IMG/VR virus record: IMGVR_UViG_3300032223_001420
Span: 1 to 64,000 of that record
From: a virus
Reading direction: 5' to 3' (one strand)
Length of the DNA: 64,000 nucleotides
Shown: positions 1 to 6,329 of the stretch, one piece after another
Layout: every line of letters begins with the position of its first letter
How positions within the stretch are numbered: position 1 is the stretch's first letter
The notes under the pieces: model-generated
Seen by the model: only the letters and a program-made list of their open reading frames with translations
The model's database searches: none
What the model was told of the DNA's origin: nothing
Position numbers and translations under genes: made by a program

Positions 1-70
1 GTTCGTCTATCGGTTAGGACATCGCCCTTTCACGGCGGTAAGAGGAGTTCGATTCTCCTACGGTGTGCCA
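1..70 (+). tRNA. tRNA-Glu (TTC), 5' end cut by window edge
   Basis: The sequence covers the D arm, the anticodon arm with loop CTTTCAC (anticodon TTC), the T arm and an encoded CCA at 68-70. The 3' acceptor strand CGGTGTG implies a 5' strand CACACCG, of which only the last G lies in the window. It is the first of five tRNAs in tandem. Confidence 0.93.
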
Positions 71-120
71 GTTTTTTATAGGAGACCTGTCATGGATAGT
101 GACAAGAGTGGTAAGATGAA

Positions 121-196
121 GGGAGTATGGTCAAACGGTTAAGACAGCGGACTTTTAATCCGTCAGGTCAGGGTTCGAATCCCTGTGCTCCCACCA
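121..196 (+). tRNA. tRNA-Lys (TTT)
   Basis: Acceptor strands GGGAGTA and TGCTCCC pair with one G-U. The anticodon loop CTTTTAA gives anticodon TTT. The T loop is TTCGAAT and CCA is encoded at 194-196. The next base begins the long helix of the structured RNA at 197. Confidence 0.95.
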
Positions 197-399
197 ATAT
201 CATTAATTGTGTTATTATGGAAAATTCCAGTGATCGCTGGATAGTGCTTCCCGAAATGACTTGTTGTCCGGATTATTCAAGTCTATAGGGTGTGACTGAC
301 GAAAAACCTATGACGATAGGAACAATAAGAGCAGTCCTATTAAATGCAAACCCTAGGCGGTGAATCCTAGGTATAACATGATAACACAATTAATGGTAT
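197..399 (+). ncRNA. Unassigned structured RNA between tRNA-Lys and tRNA-Gln
   Basis: The arms 197-219 and 377-399 form a 23-bp helix (21 Watson-Crick pairs and two G-U) that closes a 157-nt interior. Inside are nested local helices: TCCAG 226-230 with CTGGA 237-241; GACTTG 258-263 with CAAGTC 278-283; GACTG 294-298 with CAGTC 332-336, enclosing CCTA 307-310 with TAGG 317-320; and CCTAGG 352-357 with CCTAGG 366-371. No ORF explains it. The helix starts at the base after the tRNA-Lys CCA and ends 4 nt before tRNA-Gln, so tRNA processing would release it. T4 has two stable RNAs of unknown function (C and D) in its tRNA cluster; homology to those is not shown. Confidence 0.6.
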
Positions 400-403
400 C
401 AGT

Positions 404-479
404 TGGAGATTCGCCAAGTTGGTAAGGCATCGGATTTTGATTCCGACATGCACAGGTTCGAGTCCTGTATCTCCTACCA
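404..479 (+). tRNA. tRNA-Gln (TTG)
   Basis: The anticodon arm has loop TTTTGAT (anticodon TTG), the D arm resembles bacterial tRNA-Gln, the T loop is TTCGAGT and CCA is encoded at 477-479. Acceptor strands TGGAGAT and ATCTCCT leave a U1-U72 mismatch. GlnRS substrates normally have a weak first pair, so the tRNA may still function. Confidence 0.92.
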
Positions 480-518
480 AGTTTAAGTTTACAGTGTACT
501 AGTTTTAAGTTTACAATG

Positions 519-592
519 CTCGGTGTGATGTAATGGCAGCATAGCGGTCTCCAAAACCGTTCGTTGCGGTTCGAGTCCGTACACCGAGGCCA
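519..592 (+). tRNA. tRNA-Trp (CCA)
   Basis: Acceptor strands CTCGGTG and CACCGAG pair perfectly. The anticodon loop CTCCAAA gives CCA. The T arm contains TTCGAGT and the 3' CCA is encoded at 590-592. Confidence 0.93.
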
Positions 593-598
593 AACAAC

Positions 599-685
599 GG
601 AGAGTTGGCAGAGTGGTAATGCACCGGATTGCTAATCCGCCGTTTCGAAAGAGGCGCACAGGTTCGAGTCCTGTACTCTCCGCCA
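599..685 (+). tRNA. tRNA-Ser (GCT)
   Basis: This class II tRNA has a long variable arm (roughly 640-657). Acceptor strands GGAGAGT and ACTCTCC pair, the anticodon loop TTGCTAA gives GCT, and CCA is encoded at 683-685. It is the last member of the cluster, 20 nt before a sigma-70 promoter. Confidence 0.94.
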
Positions 686-704
686 ATTACGATTGTGCCA
701 ACGC

Positions 705-733
705 TTGACAAATCAAAAAATTTCTGCGATAAT
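705..733 (+). promoter_or_regulatory. Sigma-70 promoter with no 5' leader
   Basis: The -35 box TTGACA (705-710) and the -10 box GATAAT (728-733) are separated by 17 bp. The predicted start near 740 lies one base before the ATG at 741, so the mRNA would be leaderless. The -35 belongs to a GCTTGACAA family seen five times in the window. Confidence 0.75.
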
Positions 734-740
734 AGATACT

Positions 741-947
741 ATGAATACAAAAATGTGGATTGACCCACCAGCGGGTTGGAAGTATGGCTTTCCTAAAGTG
801 TATGATAAGTCAGTTGATGGCGATTGTACGCAATGGATGCTTAAAAACGGTTATCCGCAACGAGAAATTGATTTATGCGGCAACCATTTTCATGTTAGAA
901 TGTGGGAGTATACCAATGAAGACGAAAATTCCGAAAAAACCACGTAA
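741..947 (+). CDS. Small hypothetical protein, 68 aa
   Basis: No family recognised. The protein is acidic and rich in aromatic residues (several Trp, Tyr and His). A longer reading from 693 exists, but the ATG at 741 is preferred because the strong promoter at 705-733 would start transcription at about 740. No Shine-Dalgarno can exist on such a message. The 3' end overlaps the next gene (916) by 32 nt in another frame. Confidence 0.6.
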   Translation: MNTKMWIDPPAGWKYGFPKVYDKSVDGDCTQWMLKNGYPQREIDLCGNHFHVRMWEYTNEDENSEKTT

Positions 948-1074
948 TTTTGTTGCAAAAGACTTGATGACGCCAAAATATTCGATGAAAGTCGAAAAAT
1001 CGAGTGTGAATTTTTACAATCGTGCGTCAGAAAAATCGAAATTATGCAGGAATTACCATTTTTATGCAAACTAA
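916..1074 (+). CDS. Small basic protein, possibly ArfA-like
   Basis: 52 residues. GGGAG at 904-908 lies at good spacing before the ATG. The core 'LMTPKYSMKVEKS', followed by 'YNR', resembles the ArfA ribosome-rescue motif (L-x2-PLF-x2-RVEK, then a lysine-rich SY-x-RK stretch). ArfA recruits RF2 to ribosomes stalled on broken mRNA. The resemblance is short, so the function is a suggestion, but the phage also encodes a tmRNA at 16934-17205. It overlaps the previous gene by 32 nt. Confidence 0.5.
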   Translation: MKTKIPKKPRNFVAKDLMTPKYSMKVEKSSVNFYNRASEKSKLCRNYHFYAN

Positions 1075-1085
1075 GCGGAAAAAAC

Positions 1086-1520
1086 ATGAATTTATTCAAG
1101 AAAAAAGTTGCAGTTGAAGAAAAAGAACAGGAAGATGGTGATGTTGCCGAGAATTATGACGGTTTCTACTTTCTTCCTGATTTTGAAGACTTTGAAGACA
1201 ACATGCAGTTGGCATTTTTCAAGTTTAAAGATGATATGAAAGATGCAAAACCGATAGAATCATCATCTGTCGGTGATAAATTTCATTTAGCGTTCTTTAC
1301 GCAAGATGAAGACGGTGCTCCAGTGTTTCAAGATTCATTTGAAGCAATTTTAGCCGATCCTGTTGTGTATATTAACAATATGGTCGGTACCGGAATGTCT
1401 GGATGTATCTTACGTAAGACAGAAAAATCAGATGTGTGGTGGACTGACTATTTGGATTACGTAACTGGTGGTGAGTTTAAAGCAAAAGTGAGAGCAGCAT
1501 TTTCTAACCTAGCGGAGTGA
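1086..1520 (+). CDS. Acidic hypothetical protein, 144 aa
   Basis: No family recognised. Residues 1-10 are basic (MNLFKKKV). An acidic stretch at about 10-45 (EKEQEDGD, PDFEDFEDN) is followed by a mixed alpha/beta-looking domain. The ATG at 1086 is chosen over an upstream in-frame ATG (1044) because GCGGA lies just before it and the earlier start sits inside the preceding gene. Confidence 0.6.
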   Translation: MNLFKKKVAVEEKEQEDGDVAENYDGFYFLPDFEDFEDNMQLAFFKFKDDMKDAKPIESSSVGDKFHLAFFTQDEDGAPVFQDSFEAILADPVVYINNMVGTGMSGCILRKTEKSDVWWTDYLDYVTGGEFKAKVRAAFSNLAE

Positions 1521-1524
1521 TAAT

Positions 1525-1818
1525 ATGAGTGATAATGTTTTTACAGGTAACACCAAAGAAGCAAAAGATAGCCGTCAATGGCTAATCGATAATTTGCTTG
1601 AGAGTGTGGTTGAAGTTACGTTTACAAAAAAAGACGGTACTGAACGTGTAATGAATTGTACCTTGCATGAAGACTATTTACCAGAAACTACTGGTGTAGG
1701 CAAAGCAGCAAGTTTGGATGCTCTTTCGGTATTCGATACTGACGTTGAAGATTGGCGTTCTTTCCGTTGGGATTCAGTGAAAGCGGTAAAACTTTCAGTG
1801 GAGAAAACTGATGCCTAA
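1525..1818 (+). CDS. WYL_2 / DUF2693-type SH3-barrel protein
   Basis: 97 residues. The segment 'VEVTFTKKDGTERVMNCTL' followed by 'LSVFDTDVEDWRSFRWDSV' is the pattern of the small Sm-like/SH3-barrel family called WYL_2 (formerly DUF2693), common in T4-like phages. Its molecular role is unknown; the fold suggests nucleic-acid or protein binding. GGAG lies about 7 nt before the ATG. The 3' end overlaps the next gene by 8 nt. Confidence 0.7.
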   Translation: MSDNVFTGNTKEAKDSRQWLIDNLLESVVEVTFTKKDGTERVMNCTLHEDYLPETTGVGKAASLDALSVFDTDVEDWRSFRWDSVKAVKLSVEKTDA

Positions 1819-2101
1819 GTATATCGTCGAGCAATTGATGACATATCGCAATGTGTATGTTGTCGAAGCAGATAATCAAACACAAGCGATTAAAATTGCA
1901 GAAAACGCCGACGATAACTGGCAGAAATTTCTTGGTACAACGACCATAGATATTAATGAATATACCGATGAACGAATCGCATACTTCAAACAGAAAGAAT
2001 ATTTCTGGGATGGCTTTTCATATCTAGATTCTGATGGGTATCTTGCATATACGTATCCTAATGGTGATAAAAACGAACCAAAAGAAATATTAATCAAATA
2101 A
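1811..2101 (+). CDS. Hypothetical protein, 96 aa
   Basis: No family recognised. The N-terminus (MPKYIVEQLMTYRNVYVVEADNQ followed by an Ala-rich helix) looks like the small alpha/beta phage proteins of the form 'YxVxxxxxYxVxAxSxxEA'. GGAGAA precedes the ATG. The stop codon is 6 nt before tRNA-Gly, so message and tRNA are probably co-transcribed. Confidence 0.6.
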   Translation: MPKYIVEQLMTYRNVYVVEADNQTQAIKIAENADDNWQKFLGTTTIDINEYTDERIAYFKQKEYFWDGFSYLDSDGYLAYTYPNGDKNEPKEILIK

Positions 2102-2107
2102 GGAACT

Positions 2108-2182
2108 GCGGGTGTAACTCAGTGGTAGAGTGTCAGCCTTCCAAGCTGTTCGTCGCAGGTTCGAACCCTGTCACCCGCTCCA
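2108..2182 (+). tRNA. tRNA-Gly (TCC)
   Basis: Acceptor strands GCGGGTG and CACCCGC pair perfectly. The anticodon loop CTTCCAA gives TCC. The T arm holds TTCGAAC and CCA is encoded at 2180-2182. It is isolated from the main cluster and sits between two protein genes. Confidence 0.94.
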
Positions 2183-2186
2183 AAAT

Positions 2187-2471
2187 ATGAAATTAAAAAT
2201 ATCAGGTATACTATATGATGTTGTGTACCGTTCAACTGAAGAGATGAATGGTCTTATCGGTTCAGCCGATTTCAACAAACAATTAATCTCAATCAATAAA
2301 GACCACACCGCACAAACTCAAGAAATTGCATTTGTGCATGAAGTATTGCACATACTTAGTGATGCTTATGGTGTTGGTATGTCAGAAGAACAAATCAAAA
2401 TTATGACTCATGCAATAGTTGCATTGTATAAGGATAACGAACTACATGAAAACTTGGACATTAGAAGTTAA
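2187..2471 (+). CDS. Small HEXXH putative metalloprotease, 94 aa
   Basis: The sequence 'FVHEVLHIL' at residues 49-57 is a zinc metallopeptidase HEXXH motif (H51, E52, H55). The protein is very short for an ImmA/IrrE-type peptidase, so it may be a minimal zincin-like domain. No third ligand can be assigned with certainty. The ATG lies 4 nt after the tRNA-Gly CCA and has no Shine-Dalgarno; an in-frame reading through the tRNA (from 2130) is unlikely. The 3' end overlaps the next gene by 26 nt. Confidence 0.6.
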   Translation: MKLKISGILYDVVYRSTEEMNGLIGSADFNKQLISINKDHTAQTQEIAFVHEVLHILSDAYGVGMSEEQIKIMTHAIVALYKDNELHENLDIRS

Positions 2472-2637
2472 AAAAATGATGGTGACCGATGACTATTACA
2501 TTGAGTTTCCAGAAGAGGTGTTAGAAGAAGCAGGATGGAAGCCAGGTGATACTTTGAAGTGGACTGACAAGGGTGATGGTTCGTGGTCACTATCAAAGAT
2601 TAATGAAAATACTGAGTCGAATGAAGAACAGAAATGA
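2446..2637 (+). CDS. AbrB/MazE-like small protein
   Basis: 63 residues. 'YIEFPEEVLEEAGWKPGD' followed by 'LKWTDKGDGSWSL' has the swapped-hairpin pattern of SpoVT/AbrB and MazE domains, which usually bind DNA as dimers. No toxin partner is visible next to it, so it is probably a regulator or structural homologue rather than an antitoxin. The ATG at 2446 starts the conserved 'MKTWTLEV' end and lies inside the preceding gene. Confidence 0.55.
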   Translation: MKTWTLEVKKMMVTDDYYIEFPEEVLEEAGWKPGDTLKWTDKGDGSWSLSKINENTESNEEQK

Positions 2638-2673
2638 TTAAATACTAATGTTGTTATTTTTTGAGGAGATGAT

Positions 2674-2814
2674 ATGAAAACATATAAGTGTGAAGTATGC
2701 GACCATATCCATGATGAGTCGGAACACGGTAAGTTGGAAGATTTACCAAAGTTTGCAAACTGCCCAAGTTGCGGTAGTGACGCAAGAGAAGTTTATAAAG
2801 AAGTAGAATTCTAA
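2674..2814 (+). CDS. Rubredoxin-like protein, 46 aa
   Basis: The N-terminal 'YKCEVCDHIHDE' (Cys6 and Cys9) and C-terminal 'LPKFANCPSCGSD' carry the two CxxC pairs of rubredoxin, which binds one iron in a Cys4 site for electron transfer. The spacing 'EDLP...CPSCG' matches rubredoxin. It is shorter than usual (about 52-55 aa) and has Phe-Ala instead of the usual Trp before the second pair, so a Cys4 zinc ribbon is possible. GAGGAG precedes the ATG. It lies 14 nt upstream of the PqqA-like gene and probably shares its message. Confidence 0.72.
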   Translation: MKTYKCEVCDHIHDESEHGKLEDLPKFANCPSCGSDAREVYKEVEF

Positions 2815-2828
2815 TCAAGGAGATTCAA

Positions 2829-2903
2829 ATGGCTTGGACTACACCTTCAGCAACAGATATGCGTTTTGGTTTTGAAATTACAATGTATATTGCAAATCGC
2901 TAA
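2829..2903 (+). CDS. pqqA: PqqA-like PQQ precursor peptide, 24 aa
   Basis: PqqA is the ribosomal precursor of pyrroloquinoline quinone; PqqE cross-links its Glu and Tyr. The C-terminal half 'RFGFEITMYIANR' carries the E-x3-Y pair (Glu16, Tyr20) at the family spacing and keeps the R-x-G-x-E-x-T-x-Y-I-x-NR pattern of bacterial PqqA. The upstream Trp, Pro and Asp are also at PqqA positions with a one-residue offset. Length fits the family (22-29 aa). AAGGAGAT lies 7 nt before the ATG. No other pqq gene is in the window, so host PqqBCDE would be needed. A bidirectional terminator follows directly. Confidence 0.85.
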   Translation: MAWTTPSATDMRFGFEITMYIANR

Positions 2904-2905
2904 AG

Positions 2906-2930
2906 AAAGGACCTTAGGGTCCTTTTTTAT
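2906..2930. terminator. Bidirectional Rho-independent terminator
   Basis: The stem AAAGGACC (2906-2913) and GGTCCTTT (2918-2925) has a TTAG loop, with T residues on the plus side and A residues upstream that act for the minus strand. It ends the PqqA-like message. The stop codon of the convergent minus gene lies in the loop. Confidence 0.85.
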
Positions 2931-3099
2931 TACCTCTAGCTGGTTTAATCCTAATCAACGAATCATCTTTTACACTGCTGATGGCATGTTCTATTATACG
3001 AGCTAAGGCTTCATTTGAAGTAGCAAGAATCAAGCTGTCGGTTTTATTTGTACGAACGTAGTAAAACGTTTCGTTATCGATTATTTCTTTGTATATCAT
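2914..3099 (-). CDS. Hypothetical protein, 61 aa
   Basis: No family recognised. Short alpha/beta protein with a basic C-terminus. Its start overlaps the end of the upstream minus gene by 26 nt, so the two are co-transcribed, and its stop lies in the bidirectional terminator. Confidence 0.55.
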   Translation of the reverse strand: MIYKEIIDNETFYYVRTNKTDSLILATSNEALARIIEHAISSVKDDSLIRIKPARGNKKGP

Positions 3100-3865
3100 A
3101 AATTTCGCAATCGATCCATTTTAGATTATTATATTTGTCATACAACCAACTTCCTTTAGGTATTAAACATTTACCCAACTCTGGTGATTGTTCTATACGT
3201 ACCTGAACGACTGCCCAAACTAACCAAATGAAATAGATGATGAACATTGTTGCTAATCCATATTTCCATGCTTCACATTTGATTTTGTTAATTCTTTTCT
3301 TCTTCAGTATTGCCGCTTCTCTTTCCTTTTTCATTTTGATGCCAATAGCAATACTTTGTTCTTCTTGGATTCTTTCCATCATCTTTTCAACTTTGGTATA
3401 TAAATCACCCAATTCAGGAGGACTCTGATACACCATAATCTCACGAAGTTCAGCCTGCATGGCTTGAAGTTTGGTTTGCATTAGAACACGCTGCAAAGCA
3501 CGTTTACCTACACTATGCGGTCCTTCATAAACTTCGTATGCATGTCTTTCTTCTTCTTGAAAGATAGCCATACAAGTTGCCATGTTTTCGAAGTAAGCAC
3601 CTAAGTTCTCACCGATGACCGTATAGATATCATCGGGCTGTTTTTTGCTTAGTTCTATTACACGATTTTTTTCTTGGATGTACTGATTATGTTCAGCAAC
3701 GGTAGGAGGGCGATCTTTATGTCGGTCGTGGAACTGCGATTCAAGGTCTGTAAGAACACCCTTGACATCACTGGCGGCAGATGCAATTTCTTTGTAGAGT
3801 TTGCATCCTTGTTTAACTGCGGCGACTGCACCATTTGCTAAGGCAAAGAGGGTTAGTGGATCCAT
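3074..3865 (-). CDS. Conserved membrane-anchored phage protein, 263 aa
   Basis: Function unknown. The start 'MDPLTLFALANGAVAAVKQG' is typical of a protein found in many T4-like marine phages. The ATG at 3865 is chosen over an upstream TTG (3880) because AAAGGG lies just before it. A long charged helical region (about 25-200, Lys/Glu/Gln-rich) precedes one transmembrane segment at about 207-229 (ATMFIIYFIWLVWAVV), and a short domain with two cysteines follows. The layout suggests an inner-membrane protein with a cytoplasmic coiled region. Confidence 0.65.
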   Translation of the reverse strand: MDPLTLFALANGAVAAVKQGCKLYKEIASAASDVKGVLTDLESQFHDRHKDRPPTVAEHNQYIQEKNRVIELSKKQPDDIYTVIGENLGAYFENMATCMAIFQEEERHAYEVYEGPHSVGKRALQRVLMQTKLQAMQAELREIMVYQSPPELGDLYTKVEKMMERIQEEQSIAIGIKMKKEREAAILKKKRINKIKCEAWKYGLATMFIIYFIWLVWAVVQVRIEQSPELGKCLIPKGSWLYDKYNNLKWIDCEIYDIQRNNR

Positions 3866-3923
3866 TTGTCCCTTTAACAACCTTTCGTATATGAAACATA
3901 AAAAAGTTCAAAAAAGACAATGC

Positions 3924-3953
3924 TTGACAATCACCGTATATTTATGTTAGAAT
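3924..3953 (+). promoter_or_regulatory. Sigma-70 promoter upstream of the RNase H operon
   Basis: The -35 TTGACA (3924-3929) and -10 TAGAAT (3948-3953) are separated by 18 bp. The -35 shares the GCTTGACAA context of the other early-type promoters. The leader of about 27 nt contains GATGAGG before the ATG at 3987. Confidence 0.7.
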
Positions 3954-3986
3954 GGAAGTTGAACTAAATAATGTGATGAGGATATT

Positions 3987-5063
3987 ATGAGTAAATCTAT
4001 TGACATTAAAGCAATCTTATCAAACAACAAAGAACCCAAGTTTTCGGGTGAGTTGTCGCAAACGGAACTGACTCAAACGCTGAGTTGGTACGCCCAGAAT
4101 CGTGATAGCAAAGATGCAATAAAGTACGCTACCGAATACTTCAAAAAGAAACTTAAAATTGAGGCTCCTGACGGCTTGAAATCACAAGCCCCTACGTTCG
4201 GCTATATCTGTCGGATTGTGAGCCTAGGCGGCGTTCTGAACGATTCTAACGCTAAATGGTTCGATAAGACCATTGAGGAGCTAAAGAATGCAAAACGAGC
4301 CGCTACCAAGTCCGCCAAAGTTGCAAATGTTATATCAATTCAAGATCATATCAAAAGGAAATCGTCCGACTATATTGGAGAGTTGGAAGGTCAAATTGAC
4401 GAACTGATAACATCCGATTTTAAAACAGATGTTTCACCTTATGCAATGATGAACGCTTTGGAAGTAAAAGGCGCACATACAAAATTTATAATTGACCATT
4501 TTAAAACACGCCGTGCTGAATATGATGAAGTTTTGACAACCGATGATCCAGATGTCAAAGAAGCATATTCTAACTTTTCAAAAGTGCAACTAAAAAAATT
4601 AGTTGCGTATTGTGACCAAGTAATTCTTGATGGTATGAAACTTGCGGGTGATGCTGTTAAATCACGTAAGCCACGTAAACGAAAAGCTAAGTCGCCTGAG
4701 CAGTTGACTACTAAATTAAACTACGCAAAAGATTTTGCCGAATTAAAATTAGTATCGGTTGATCCGAAAACTATTGTTGGTGCAAATCAATTATGGGTGT
4801 ATAATACCAAAACACGAAAACTTGGTGTTTACGTTGCTCTTGATGCTGCTGGTCTAAGCGTTAAAGGCTCGACGATACAAAATTTTGCGGAAAGCAAATC
4901 AATCTGCAAAACGATTCGTGTACCGACAACAACAAGAATGAATGATGTGCTTAATGCAGGCAAAGTTGCATTACGTAATATATTAAATGATATTCGTGCT
5001 GCTGAAAATAAGTTGACAGGACGAATTAATGCTGATACAATTCTATTGAGAACAGTAAAATGA
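3987..5063 (+). CDS. Conserved hypothetical protein, 358 aa
   Basis: Function unknown. A helical N-terminal region (1-200) is followed by a basic patch (KSRKPRKRKAKS, about 228-239) and a beta-rich C-terminal part (LWVYNTKTRKLGVYVA). The basic linker suggests nucleic-acid contact. Its stop overlaps the start of RNase H by 4 nt (ATGA), so translation is probably coupled and a role near replication is plausible. Confidence 0.65.
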   Translation: MSKSIDIKAILSNNKEPKFSGELSQTELTQTLSWYAQNRDSKDAIKYATEYFKKKLKIEAPDGLKSQAPTFGYICRIVSLGGVLNDSNAKWFDKTIEELKNAKRAATKSAKVANVISIQDHIKRKSSDYIGELEGQIDELITSDFKTDVSPYAMMNALEVKGAHTKFIIDHFKTRRAEYDEVLTTDDPDVKEAYSNFSKVQLKKLVAYCDQVILDGMKLAGDAVKSRKPRKRKAKSPEQLTTKLNYAKDFAELKLVSVDPKTIVGANQLWVYNTKTRKLGVYVALDAAGLSVKGSTIQNFAESKSICKTIRVPTTTRMNDVLNAGKVALRNILNDIRAAENKLTGRINADTILLRTVK

Positions 5064-5908
5064 TAATTTTTGATTTTAATCAAGTAGCAATTTCATCACT
5101 GATGGAACAAATCGGCTCTTCCAAGAAACCTGTGGAAGAGAATCTGGTACGTCACATGATTTTAAATGTGATTCGTACATACGTGAAGAAATTCAAAGCT
5201 ACACATGGACCCGAAGTTGTGATCGCTTGTGATAACCGCAACTACTGGCGCCGTGATTTTTTTCCACAATATAAAGCATCACGCAAGAAAAATCGTGATG
5301 CATCTGGTCACGACTGGAATTCTATCTTTGAGTGCCTACATAAAATCAAAGAAGAGTTGAAATTATATTCACCATATAAAGTGATTGATGTTGACACTGC
5401 TGAAGCAGATGATATAATTGCAGTGTTGTCTATGCGCCAATCAGCACATGAAAAGGTAATGATACTTTCGTCAGATAAAGACTTTGCACAGTTGCAGAAG
5501 TTCACCAACGTCGAACAGTTTTCACCTATTCTGAAAAAGTTCATTAAAGAACCTTTGCCTGCTATACAACTAAAGCAGATGATTATTCGTGGTGACAAGG
5601 GCGATGGTATACCTAACATTCTATCGCAAGATAATGTCTTCACCGAAGGTGGTCGTCAGAAACCTATTACCGAAGCAAAGATCATTAACTGGCTCAATCA
5701 GAAACCTGAAGAGTTCTGCAATGAAGATATGCTCCGTAACTACAAACGAAATGAACTGCTAATTGACCTAACGCAAATACCAGAGTCGTTGCAGCAAACA
5801 ATCGTGACTACATATGAAAGCACCTCTGCCAAAACTAGACAGGTGTTTATGAATTATATGATTGCCAACAAACTTAAAAATTTAATTGAGGTCCTGGATG
5901 AGTTCTGA
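5060..5908 (+). CDS. rnh: T4-type RNase H (5' nuclease, FEN family)
   Basis: Removes RNA primers and short DNA from the 5' ends of Okazaki fragments. The FEN/T4 RNase H acidic residues are in place: D5 in 'DFNQVA', D58, the cluster E115-D117-D118 ('AEADD'), D139 and D141 ('SSDKDF'), and D179 and D182 in 'RGDKGDGIPN', the H3TH DNA-binding element. Length 282 aa, near T4 RNase H (305). The next gene overlaps by 11 nt. Confidence 0.93.
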   Translation: MIIFDFNQVAISSLMEQIGSSKKPVEENLVRHMILNVIRTYVKKFKATHGPEVVIACDNRNYWRRDFFPQYKASRKKNRDASGHDWNSIFECLHKIKEELKLYSPYKVIDVDTAEADDIIAVLSMRQSAHEKVMILSSDKDFAQLQKFTNVEQFSPILKKFIKEPLPAIQLKQMIIRGDKGDGIPNILSQDNVFTEGGRQKPITEAKIINWLNQKPEEFCNEDMLRNYKRNELLIDLTQIPESLQQTIVTTYESTSAKTRQVFMNYMIANKLKNLIEVLDEF

Positions 5909-6329
5909 ACTATTGTATTCCGAAATTCTAGACGAATTTACAAACGCACCAACAAAGCAAGATAAAATCAACATTCTTCGTAAGAATGGTGATACTCGAT
6001 TCAAATTCTTTTTAGAATTGGCACTAAGTCCTAACGTCGAATGGGATGTTATTATTCCACACATTTATCGACCAGCGGTTGAACCTGCTGGATTAAACTT
6101 TGCATATCTCGACACAGAGATGCCTAAGATGTATCGGTTTATAAAAAATCATCCGATGCGACCTCAAGGATATACTGCCGAGAAAACAACTCAACAATTA
6201 CAAGTTATCTTAGAATCATTGCACAAAGATGAGTCGGCAATTTTTGCACAATTGATTCAAGGTAAGTTTAAAGTAAAAGGGTTAACTTCTGCCCTAGTCA
6301 AAGAAGCCTTTCCTGATATTAACTTATGA
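5898..6329 (+). CDS. Stand-alone DNA ligase N-terminal domain-like protein
   Basis: 143 residues. The pattern 'TKQDKINILRKNGDTRFKFF' followed by 'LHKDESAIFAQLIQGK' and 'LTSALVKEAFPDI' resembles the N-terminal helical domain of T4 DNA ligase gp30 (TKQKQAILEKN, then RVMMRDLECGAS and NKVWPGLI). No KxDG nucleotidyltransferase motif is present, so it cannot ligate alone. The ATG at 5898 is chosen because GAGGT lies before it. It may be a nick-binding factor working with RNase H upstream. Confidence 0.65.
   Translation: MSSELLYSEILDEFTNAPTKQDKINILRKNGDTRFKFFLELALSPNVEWDVIIPHIYRPAVEPAGLNFAYLDTEMPKMYRFIKNHPMRPQGYTAEKTTQQLQVILESLHKDESAIFAQLIQGKFKVKGLTSALVKEAFPDINL

Noticed and set aside
93-143. A 16-codon ORF with a possible ribosome-binding site (ATAGGAGACC)
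   Set aside because: It runs into tRNA-Lys and has no sign of conservation.
197-399. Group I intron in the tRNA cluster
   Set aside because: No conserved core elements (P, Q, R and S) could be found and both flanking tRNAs are complete.
489-711. Two minus-strand ORFs of 65-66 codons with ExxTRTCxPLS-type sequence
   Set aside because: They are antisense readings of tRNA-Trp and tRNA-Ser, a well-known source of false genes.
2446-2637. Toxin-antitoxin system for the MazE/AbrB-like gene
   Set aside because: No toxin-like gene is adjacent; the downstream gene is rubredoxin-like.
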